A DNA stretch of 46,973 nucleotides from Pseudomonadota bacterium (lineage in GTDB: Bacteria > Pseudomonadota > Gammaproteobacteria > Xanthomonadales > Xanthomonadaceae): NCBI GenBank assembly GCA_023386795.1, contig JAEWJB010000016.1:1-46973 (forward strand). Direction: 5' to 3'. The stretch's first letter is position 1. Every line of letters begins with the position of its first letter. Under the pieces are notes generated by a model. The model made no database searches and was not told the origin of the DNA. It worked only from the letters and a program-made list of their open reading frames with translations. The translations under genes were made by a program, and so were the position numbers. This document shows positions 41,197-46,973 of this stretch, one piece after another.

Positions 41197-41919
41197 ATGA
41201 AATACCTGCCCTGGATCGCCGTGTGCGTGCTGGCACTTTCCGGTTGCACCGATCGAGAGGCCGAGCGCCAGGCACAGGCCGCGGCGATGGCGCAGGCCAA
41301 CGAGCAGAAGGCCGCGGAGCTGGAGAAGCGGTATGACCAGGCCGTTCAGTCCAGCAACTGGGACATGGCGCGCGCGTTCGGCGCCGACCTGCTGCAGACC
41401 TACCCGCAGAGCGAGGCGGCCAAGCGGGTCGAGCCCGGGTATGCGGAGGTGAAGGCCAAGGGTGACGAGGCGCGCAACCAGCGGCGCCTGCAGGCCCTGT
41501 GGCAGTACAACCAGATCACGGTGAAGGGCGGCACGCAGCGTTCGGCGATGATCGATGCCAAGGAGCGCGTGGATGTGGATGGCAGCGGCGCGAAGAACGT
41601 GCAGCTGGTGTTCCGCGACCACCCACAGTGGAAGCGCCACGCCTATCTCGTGCTGCGGGCCGGCGACTTCAAGTGCTACAGCGGCTGCAAGGTGCAGGTG
41701 AGCGTGGATGGCGGCAAGCCGAAGGCAATGGCCGCGCATCGCCCGGATACGGACGAGGCCATCGCGATGTTCATCGATGACCAGAATGCGCTGTTCAAGC
41801 TGGCCAGGCAGTCCAAGGCGACGCTCGCCATCGAGTTCCCGGTCAAGGCCGGCGGCACGCGCACGGCGGTGTTCGAGACCGGTGGGCTGGATGCCACCCA
41901 GATGCCGGGCTGGGAATAG
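41197..41919 (+). CDS. Putative lipoprotein with coiled-coil segment, unknown function
   Basis: A 240-residue lipoprotein. MKYLPWIAVCVLALSGC places the lipidated Cys at 17. An Ala/Gln/Glu-rich helix (about 20-45, DREAERQAQAAAMAQANEQ) may form a coiled coil; a TPR-like stretch follows (KRYDQAVQSSNWDMARAFGADLLQTYPQSEAAKRVEP). The C-terminal half, with VQLVFRDHPQWKRHAYLVL and a CYSGC pair, looks like a compact beta domain. I do not recognise the family, though it appears conserved in Xanthomonadaceae-type genomes by feel only. ATG 41197 has GGAG about 10 nt upstream. The HAD gene starts 4 bp after its stop. Confidence 0.7.
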   Translation: MKYLPWIAVCVLALSGCTDREAERQAQAAAMAQANEQKAAELEKRYDQAVQSSNWDMARAFGADLLQTYPQSEAAKRVEPGYAEVKAKGDEARNQRRLQALWQYNQITVKGGTQRSAMIDAKERVDVDGSGAKNVQLVFRDHPQWKRHAYLVLRAGDFKCYSGCKVQVSVDGGKPKAMAAHRPDTDEAIAMFIDDQNALFKLARQSKATLAIEFPVKAGGTRTAVFETGGLDATQMPGWE

Positions 41920-41922
41920 CCG

Positions 41923-42534
41923 ATGCGCCAGCTCGCCACCCGTCGTCATTGGGTATTCGACCTCGACGGCACGCTGACGCGGGCGGTGCATGACTTCGCG
42001 TTGATCCGCCGCGAACTGGCCATTCCCGCCGAGCAGGACATCCTCGGCCATCTGGCCGTGTTGCCTGCCGCCGAAGCGGCGGCCAAACGTGCCTGGCTGA
42101 TGGCGCACGAGCGCGAGCTGGCTGCAGCGTCAGTGCCCGCGCCGGGTGCGGTGGCGCTGCTGCGCGCGCTGCACGCCGCCGGCTGCCAGCTCGGCATCCT
42201 GACCCGCAACGACCACGCACTGGCGCAGCTGACGCTGGCGGAGATCGGCGTGGCAGACCTGTTTGCGCCCGAGGCCATCGTCGGTCGCGATGAGGCCGTG
42301 CCCAAGCCGCATCCGGACGGGTTGCGGCTGCATGCGGCGCGCTGGGGCGTGGCGCCGAGCGAGCTGGTGATGGTGGGCGACCACGGCTACGACCTGGAAG
42401 CCGGGCGCGCGGCCGGGGCGATGACGGTATTCGTCGGCGCTACCAACGAATGGCCGGCGCTGTCCGACCATGCGTATGCCGATTGCGAGGCGCTGCGGCA
42501 GGCGTGCTGGCCGGAAGCGGCTGCCGTCGACTAG
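41923..42534 (+). CDS. HAD-superfamily hydrolase (phosphoglycolate-phosphatase-like)
   Basis: A 203-residue HAD phosphatase. The nucleophile motif is VFDLD-GT with D13 and D15; motif II is the Thr in LGILTRND; the Lys lies in AVPKPHPDGL; and motif IV is MVGDHGYDLEAGRAAG. The cap is small, as in Gph-like or YqaB-like members. The substrate is likely a small phosphorylated metabolite and cannot be named. It begins 4 bp after the lipoprotein gene and so probably shares its transcript. It ends 4 bp from the convergent RHH gene. Confidence 0.88.
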   Translation: MRQLATRRHWVFDLDGTLTRAVHDFALIRRELAIPAEQDILGHLAVLPAAEAAAKRAWLMAHERELAAASVPAPGAVALLRALHAAGCQLGILTRNDHALAQLTLAEIGVADLFAPEAIVGRDEAVPKPHPDGLRLHAARWGVAPSELVMVGDHGYDLEAGRAAGAMTVFVGATNEWPALSDHAYADCEALRQACWPEAAAVD

Positions 42535-42537
42535 GCC

Positions 42538-42807
42538 TCACCTCGAGGAGGCGGCATCCCGAAGCGGTGCGAACTGCCGTTCCACTTCTTCGCCGGCGCG
42601 CACGTCGTTTTCGGCGGCGCGCCGTCCAACGGACACCTGTTCGCGGAACCATGCCTCGTGCTCATGCTTGTCGCGGCTTTCCCTGACCACGGTGCGCATG
42701 AACTCGCGCAGCAACTGGGCTGCGGTGCGGTCCTGCGAACGGGCCGCTTCGGCGAACGCGGCCTTCAATGCCTCATCGACCCGAAAAGTCAGGGTGCTGT
42801 CGGCCAT
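42538..42807 (-). CDS. Ribbon-helix-helix (RHH/DinJ-like) antitoxin-type protein, orphan
   Basis: An 89-residue protein whose first 45 residues (ADSTLTFRVDEALKAAFAEAARSQDRTAAQLLREFMR) fit an RHH DNA-binding fold, as in RelB/DinJ or CopG antitoxins. The C-terminal half is charged (FREQVSVGRRAAENDVRAGEEVERQF) and would bind a toxin. ATG 42807 has GGAGA at a good distance; ATG 42819 would add four residues. No toxin gene follows: the HAD gene lies 3 bp downstream on the opposite strand. A palindromic site upstream suggests self-repression. A free-standing regulator is also possible. Confidence 0.75.
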   Translation of the reverse strand: MADSTLTFRVDEALKAAFAEAARSQDRTAAQLLREFMRTVVRESRDKHEHEAWFREQVSVGRRAAENDVRAGEEVERQFAPLRDAASSR

Positions 42808-42820
42808 GGCCGTCTCCATG

Positions 42821-42846
42821 TGTTACATCGTCATTGCAATGTAACA
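42821..42846 (-). promoter_or_regulatory. Palindromic operator upstream of the RHH gene
   Basis: TGTTACAT (42821-42828) and ATGTAACA (42839-42846) are exact 8-bp inverted repeats with a 10-bp spacer, 14 nt before the chosen start codon. The half-sites are 18 bp apart centre to centre, as expected for a pair of RHH dimers. Autoregulation is inferred. Confidence 0.55.
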
Positions 42847-42862
42847 TGGGCTGCGCATGAAA

Positions 42863-42885
42863 AACCGATGCGAAAGGCATCGGTT
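42863..42885 (-). terminator. Intrinsic terminator after the adenosine kinase-like gene
   Basis: On the minus strand a 9-bp stem (bases 42885-42877 with 42871-42863) on a 5-nt loop runs into TTTTT (42864-42860). It ends the kinase transcript before the RHH gene. Confidence 0.8.
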
Positions 42886-42938
42886 CTGGTCGGGGGCTCT
42901 CTCGACGGGGTAGGGCGAACCGGTCGCCCGCCCATGGC

Positions 42939-43871
42939 TCAGAGCGAGTAGCCGAACTGCTGCTTGAACTGGTCGTTGAACTCGGAGAAGTCGAAGCGCT
43001 GGTTCTGGGTGCCGGGGTGCTCGACCTTCAGCGCGCCCATCAGGTTGCCCATGCGGCCGATGGTCAGCCAGTCGTAGCCGCCCTGGATGCCGTAGATCAA
43101 CCCGGCGCGGAAGGCGTCGCCGCAACCGGTCGGGTCGACCACGCGGCGCTCGTGCGCCGGCGGGATGTCGTAGCTCTGTTCCGGGGTATGGATCACCGCG
43201 CCCTTCGGGCCGCGGGTGGTGATGTAGGCCTTCACCTTGGCGACGATCTGCTTCTCGTCCCAGCCGGTGCGCTCCTGCAGCAGGTTGGATTCGTAGTCGT
43301 TGACGACCACGTAGTCGGCCTGCTCGATGAAAGTGCGCAGCTCCGGGCCGTTGAACAGCGGCATCGCCTGGCCCGGGTCGAAGATGAACGGCACGCCCAT
43401 CTCCTGGAACTCGTTGGCGTTCTGGATCATGCCCTCGCGCCCGTCCGGGCCGACCAGGCCCAGGGTCACGCCCGGCACGTCCTTCACGTGGTTCTCGTAG
43501 CTGCGCATCATCGCGCCCGGGTGGAAGGCGGTGATCTGGTTGTTGTCGTGGTCGGTGGTGATGAACGCCTGCGGCGTGAACAGCTCCTCGATCACCTTGA
43601 CCCGCGACAGGTCGATGCCCAGTCCCTCGAAGTATTCGCGGTACGGACCGAAGTCCTGGCCGACCGTGCCCATCGGGATCGGCTGGCCGCCGAGCAGGTG
43701 CAGGTTGTAGGCGATGTTGCCGGCGCAGCCGCCGAACTCGCGGCGCATGCGCGGCACCAGGAACGAGACGTTCAGGATGTGCACCTTGTCCGGCAGGATG
43801 TGGTTCTTGAACTGGTCCGGGAACACCATGATGGTGTCGTAGGCAAGGGAACCACAGATCAGGGCGGACAT
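42939..43871 (-). CDS. PfkB-family sugar kinase, adenosine kinase-like
   Basis: A 310-residue ribokinase-type kinase. It begins SALICGSLAYDTIMVFPDQF and has the substrate-binding FGGCAGNIAYNLHLLGG; the catalytic signature is DPTGCGDAFRAGLIYG with D252 as base. The pattern matches bacterial adenosine kinases of the PfkB type, found in Xanthomonas and Pseudomonas, which make AMP from adenosine. The terminator lies at 42863-42885. It is divergent from mreB, with 278 bp between, and a GC-rich hairpin near 44014-44040. The family is certain, the adenosine substrate likely. Confidence 0.9.
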   Translation of the reverse strand: MSALICGSLAYDTIMVFPDQFKNHILPDKVHILNVSFLVPRMRREFGGCAGNIAYNLHLLGGQPIPMGTVGQDFGPYREYFEGLGIDLSRVKVIEELFTPQAFITTDHDNNQITAFHPGAMMRSYENHVKDVPGVTLGLVGPDGREGMIQNANEFQEMGVPFIFDPGQAMPLFNGPELRTFIEQADYVVVNDYESNLLQERTGWDEKQIVAKVKAYITTRGPKGAVIHTPEQSYDIPPAHERRVVDPTGCGDAFRAGLIYGIQGGYDWLTIGRMGNLMGALKVEHPGTQNQRFDFSEFNDQFKQQFGYSL

Positions 43872-44149
43872 CGGGATAGAGGCCTTTGCATGGGGAAAAA
43901 CCCGCCAGCCGCCGGACGGGCCTGGGGGGCGGCAGGCGCGCCGCGGCGCAAAGGTTAACGGCTGCGGCCGTTCAGGGCCAGAACCCCTCGCGCCAACGCG
44001 CTGCGATGCGGCGAAAAAAGCGCCGTCAAAACGGCTTTTCTCCTTGCCCGCATCCGGGGGGATTGCTAGGCTAGCCGACTTCGTTTTCTGCCCATTTTTT
44101 CGCCAAAGCGGCGCCCCCGGGCACGACCCTCTCAGGAACGACTCCCCCG

Positions 44150-45196
44150 ATGTTCAAGAAACTCCGCGGCATGTTCTCCAACGACCTGTCCATCGACCTG
44201 GGCACGGCCAACACGCTGATCTACGTCCGCGGCCAGGGCATCGTGCTCAACGAGCCGTCGGTCGTGGCCGTTCGCCAAGACCGCGCCATCGGCGGCACCC
44301 GTTCGGTCGCCGCGGTCGGCGCCGAGGCCAAGCAGATGCTCGGCCGTACCCCGGGCCACATCACCACCATCCGCCCGATGAAGGACGGCGTCATCGCCGA
44401 CTTCACCTACACCGAGGCGATGCTGAAGCACTTCATCAAGAAGGTGCACAAGTCGCGCGTGCTGCGCCCGAGCCCGCGCGTGCTGGTATGCGTGCCGGCC
44501 GGTTCGACCCAGGTCGAGCGCCGCGCGATCAAGGAGTCGGCCGAGGAGGCCGGCGCGCGCGACGTCTACCTGATCGAGGAGCCGATGGCCGCGGCGATCG
44601 GCGCCGGCATGCCGGTGACCGAGGCGCGCGGCTCGATGGTCATCGACATCGGTGGCGGCACCACCGAGGTGGCGGTGATCTCGCTCAACGGCATTGTCTA
44701 CTCGCAGTCCGTGCGCGTGGGCGGCGACCGCTTCGACGAGTCGATCACCAACTACGTGCGCCGCAACCACGGCATGCTGATCGGCGAGGCCACCGCCGAG
44801 CGCATCAAGCTGGAAATCGGCTGCGCCTACCCGCAGGCCGAAGTGCAGGAGATGGAGATCTCCGGCCGCAACCTCGCCGAGGGCGTGCCGAAGATGATCA
44901 AGATCAACTCCAACGAAGTGCTCGAGGCGCTGCACGAGCCGCTGTCGGGCATCGTCTCGGCGGTGAAGCTGGCGCTGGAGCAGACCCCGCCGGAACTGTG
45001 CGCCGACGTCGCCGAACGCGGCATCGTGCTCACCGGTGGCGGCGCCCTGCTGCGCGACCTGGATCGCCTGATCTCCGAGGAGACCGGCCTGCACGTGCAG
45101 GTGGCGGACGACCCGCTGACCTGCGTGGCCCGCGGTGGCGGTCGCGCGCTGGAGCTGGTGGACATGCACGGCAACGAGTTCTTCGCGCCGGAATGA
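44150..45196 (+). CDS. mreB: Rod shape-determining protein MreB
   Basis: A 348-residue actin-like protein. It starts FKKLRGMFSNDLSIDLGTANTLIYVRGQGIVLNEPSVVAVR and has the phosphate loops DLGTANT and IDIGGGTTEVAVISL, LVCVPAGSTQVERRAI, and GIVLTGGGALLRDLDRLI near the end. It forms membrane-bound filaments that position cell-wall synthesis in rods. It leads mreB-mreC-mreD-mrdA, the standard order. AGGAA lies about 10 nt before ATG 44150. The promoter is presumably in the T-rich stretch around 44080-44110. Confidence 0.98.
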   Translation: MFKKLRGMFSNDLSIDLGTANTLIYVRGQGIVLNEPSVVAVRQDRAIGGTRSVAAVGAEAKQMLGRTPGHITTIRPMKDGVIADFTYTEAMLKHFIKKVHKSRVLRPSPRVLVCVPAGSTQVERRAIKESAEEAGARDVYLIEEPMAAAIGAGMPVTEARGSMVIDIGGGTTEVAVISLNGIVYSQSVRVGGDRFDESITNYVRRNHGMLIGEATAERIKLEIGCAYPQAEVQEMEISGRNLAEGVPKMIKINSNEVLEALHEPLSGIVSAVKLALEQTPPELCADVAERGIVLTGGGALLRDLDRLISEETGLHVQVADDPLTCVARGGGRALELVDMHGNEFFAPE

Positions 45197-45253
45197 GGCG
45201 CGCGGGGATCGGCGGCGCGCATGCCCGCCCGATGATCCACCGACACCGGGGGT

Positions 45254-45280
45254 GGGGCGACGCCTCGCCCCCGACCCTTT
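45254..45280 (+). terminator. Hairpin between mreB and mreC
   Basis: GGGGCGA (45254-45260), loop CGCC and TCGCCCC (45265-45271) are followed by CGACCC and TTT at 45278-45280; GGGT upstream (45250-45253) can extend the stem around a bulge. It may attenuate transcription between mreB and mreC, but the T-tract is short. Confidence 0.4.
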
Positions 45281-45315
45281 CGCAGACTGACCTTCCGAAT
45301 CCCGGCTGACCTCTC

Positions 45316-46317
45316 GTGCCGCCCTACGCCGGACCTCCCATTGCCTCCCGTCCCGGTGACGCCGCCAGTACCGTGCGGCTGCTGGCATATCTCGCGCTGG
45401 CGGCGGTGCTGATCGTGCTCGACAGCCGCGGCGGCTGGCTCTCCCAGCTGCGCGAGCGCACCAACGTGCTGGTGCAGCCGGTGTGGGCGCTGGCCGGCCT
45501 GCCCGGGCGCATTGGCCTGCAGGTCAAGGACAACGCCGCCACCCACGCCCAGCTGGTGGCCGAGAACCGGCAATTGCGCAATGACCTGCTCATCGCCAAC
45601 GCCCGCCTGACCCGCCTGCAGACCGCCGCGTTGGACAACGCGCAGCTGCGCGAGCTGCTCAACGCCGCCGAGCGCAACGGGCTGGACGTGCAGTTGGCGC
45701 CGATCCTGGACATCGACCTGGACCCGACCCGTCAGCGCGTCGTGCTCGACGCCGGCAGCGACGAAGATGTGCATGTCGGCCAGGCCGTGATCGACGCCGG
45801 TGGCCTGATGGGCCAGGTCATCTCGACCACGCCGGCGCACTCCACCGTGCTGCTGCTCACCGACCCCGACCATGCCGTGCCGGTCAACGTGGCGCGCAAC
45901 GGCGTGCGCCTGATCGCCTATGGCCGCGGCGACCGCCTGGAGCTGCGCGACGTGCCGCTGAGCGCCGGGCTGGTCGTGGGTGATGAGATCGTCACTTCCG
46001 GCCTGGGTGGCCGCTTCCCCGCCGGCTTCCCGGTCGGCACGGTAGCCGAGCTGCACCCGGACGACAGCCACGCCTTCCTGGTGGGCCAGCTCAAGCCGGC
46101 CGCGCAGCTTGATCGCGGCCGCGACGTGCTGCTGCTCAAGAGCCGCCCGTGGCGCGTGCCGCCGCCGCCGGCGGGCCAAGCGCCCCCCAGCGACGGCGGC
46201 CCGCAATCGCGCGAACCGGCACGTCCGGCCGCCGACCCTTCGGCCACCGCGCCTGCGCCCGCGCCCGCGCAGCCGGCCAGTGCGGATGCGCCCGCCGCGA
46301 CGGAGACGCGCCGATGA
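45316..46317 (+). CDS. mreC: Rod shape-determining protein MreC
   Basis: A 333-residue inner-membrane protein. A single helix at about 20-36 is followed by a coiled coil (about 75-115, HAQLVAENRQLRNDLLIANARLTRLQ) and the beta domain with VLDAGSDEDVHVGQAVIDAGGLMGQV, HSTVLLLTDPDHAVPV and GDEIVTSGLGGRFPAGFPVG. The C-terminal 65 residues are a long Pro/Ala-rich tail. It bridges the membrane and the MreB/PBP2 complex. It starts with GTG 45316 and overlaps mreD by 4 bp. The gap from mreB is 119 bp. Confidence 0.95.
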   Translation: MPPYAGPPIASRPGDAASTVRLLAYLALAAVLIVLDSRGGWLSQLRERTNVLVQPVWALAGLPGRIGLQVKDNAATHAQLVAENRQLRNDLLIANARLTRLQTAALDNAQLRELLNAAERNGLDVQLAPILDIDLDPTRQRVVLDAGSDEDVHVGQAVIDAGGLMGQVISTTPAHSTVLLLTDPDHAVPVNVARNGVRLIAYGRGDRLELRDVPLSAGLVVGDEIVTSGLGGRFPAGFPVGTVAELHPDDSHAFLVGQLKPAAQLDRGRDVLLLKSRPWRVPPPPAGQAPPSDGGPQSREPARPAADPSATAPAPAPAQPASADAPAATETRR

Positions 46318-46790
46318 TCCGCCGCAACCAATGGGTCTTGCCGGTCAGCGTCATCGTCGCGTTGCTGCTGGGCCTGCTGCCGCTGCCGCCGCTGATCCAG
46401 CCGCTGCGCCCGTACTGGCTGGCGCTGGTCCTGGCGTATTGGGTGATCGAGGAGCCCGACCGCGTCGGCCTGGGCTTCGTGTTCATCGCCGGCGTCGTGG
46501 CAGACCTGCTCTACGGCAACCTGCTCGGCGAACAGCCGCTGCGGCTGGTCATCATGACCTTCATCCTGCAGCGCTTCCGCGCGCGCCTGCGCTTCTTCCC
46601 GGTCTCGCAGCAGGCGCTGGCCATCGGCGGCCTGTTGCTCAACGACCGCATCGTCACCGCCGCGCTGCACCTGGCGCTGGGCGAGGCCACGCTGCCGTGG
46701 AGCTACTGGTGGGCGCCGTTGCTGGGCATGCTGCTGTGGCCGCTGTTGTTCGTGCTGCTGGACGCGGTGCGCCTGGGCAAGCGGCGCTGA
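46314..46790 (+). CDS. mreD: Rod shape-determining protein MreD
   Basis: A 158-residue inner-membrane protein with about five helices. It reads RRNQWVLPVSVIVALLLGLLPLPPLIQPLRPYWLALVLAYWV and VGLGFVFIAGVVADLLYGNLLGEQPLRL, which is the MreD family signature, and it ends in a KRR tail. It overlaps mreC by 4 bp (ATGA) and mrdA starts 3 bp after it, so translation is coupled. Its role is to support MreC and the Rod complex. Confidence 0.94.
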   Translation: MIRRNQWVLPVSVIVALLLGLLPLPPLIQPLRPYWLALVLAYWVIEEPDRVGLGFVFIAGVVADLLYGNLLGEQPLRLVIMTFILQRFRARLRFFPVSQQALAIGGLLLNDRIVTAALHLALGEATLPWSYWWAPLLGMLLWPLLFVLLDAVRLGKRR

Positions 46791-46793
46791 GCG

Positions 46794-46973
46794 ATGTACC
46801 AGCGCCGCCAGGCCAAGAACCCGCATGCCGAGGCCGAGCAGTTCCGGCGCCGCGCCGTGCTCGGTTTCCTGGTCGTGGTGCTGTGCCTGGGCGGCCTGGG
46901 GGCGTGGTACTTCAAGCTGCAGGTGGTGGACCACGAGATCTACGCCACCCGTTCGGAAGCCAACCGCATCAAG
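46794..46973 (+). CDS. mrdA: Penicillin-binding protein 2 (N-terminal part, cut by the window end)
   Basis: Only the first 60 residues are visible. A cytoplasmic basic stretch (YQRRQAKNPHAEAEQFRRRA) is followed by a helix at about 22-43 and LQVVDHEIYATRSEANRIK, very close to E. coli PBP2 (LQVV..YQTRSNENRIK). PBP2 is the monofunctional transpeptidase of the elongation complex. The start is 3 bp after mreD, as usual. The rest continues to the right of the window. Confidence 0.92.
   Translation, partial: MYQRRQAKNPHAEAEQFRRRAVLGFLVVVLCLGGLGAWYFKLQVVDHEIYATRSEANRIK

Noticed and set aside
42440..42652. Small minus-strand frame below the RHH gene as a candidate toxin
   Set aside because: It overlaps the RHH gene and the end of the HAD gene, is an Arg-rich shadow with no toxin resemblance, and has no ribosome site.
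1..46973. CRISPR arrays, tRNA or rRNA genes
   Set aside because: I saw no regularly spaced short repeats, no cloverleaf with tRNA consensus (the fold-backs at 20314-20564 lack the T-loop GTTCGA pattern) and no rRNA sequence.

Overview
The window is dense, GC-rich (roughly 70%) proteobacterial chromosome, about 49 protein genes with mostly short intergenic gaps. Gene content and order point to a gammaproteobacterium of the Xanthomonadaceae/Lysobacteraceae (Xanthomonas, Stenotrophomonas, Lysobacter or Luteimonas type): an LytS/AlgZ-like kinase and AlgR-like regulator next to hemC, opgH, lptM-dapF-DUF484-xerC, hslVU and mreBCD-mrdA, with many exported peptidases and lipoproteins. The genus cannot be fixed from sequence alone. 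I saw no tRNA, rRNA, CRISPR array, prophage or insertion sequence.

Layout. 1-2743: an envelope/sulfatase-maturation group (end of a beta-barrel gene, a formylglycine-generating enzyme with both active-site cysteines, DUF1622, a second beta-barrel). 2801-9854: DUF4136 lipoprotein, a PlpD-like patatin with POTRA and barrel, an SLC13-type permease with regulatory TrkA-C domains, and the glucan synthase OpgH. 9906-13407: esterase, histidine kinase, LytTR regulator, hemC. 13450-18078: DUF481 barrel, a membrane protein, a LolA-like lipoprotein, a WYL regulator, a lipocalin and a small basic membrane protein. 18158-24170: two S9A oligopeptidases flanking an aminotransferase; the 419-bp gap after the first peptidase holds two consecutive fold-back repeats. 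24186-30461: DUF454, lptM-dapF-DUF484-xerC, a truncated haemoglobin, DUF1203 and hslVU. 30565-37132: a membrane-anchored winged-helix/TPR regulator facing a minus-strand series (MFS and HlyD efflux pair, yeast-type cytosine deaminase, a lone ATP-synthase epsilon-like gene, a serine hydrolase). 37219-42534: ubiE, a GGDEF protein, an M1 peptidase lipoprotein, a lipoprotein and a HAD hydrolase. 42538-46973: an orphan ribbon-helix-helix gene with a palindromic operator, an adenosine kinase-like PfkB kinase, and mreB-mreC-mreD-mrdA (cut by the window end).

The genes are mainly housekeeping and envelope functions: cell shape (Mre/PBP2), LPS assembly (LptM), periplasmic glucans (OpgH), lysine/peptidoglycan precursor (DapF), chromosome resolution (XerC), proteolysis (HslVU, S9, M1) and tetrapyrrole/quinone synthesis (HemC, UbiE). 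The features most worth a second look are the tandem fold-back elements at 20314-20564, a repeated promoter layout in which a -10-like hexamer ends 6-7 nt before the ATG in five genes (probable leaderless mRNAs), the solitary epsilon-like gene, and the orphan RHH gene with its operator. I did not find a clearly new multi-gene defence or metabolic system.
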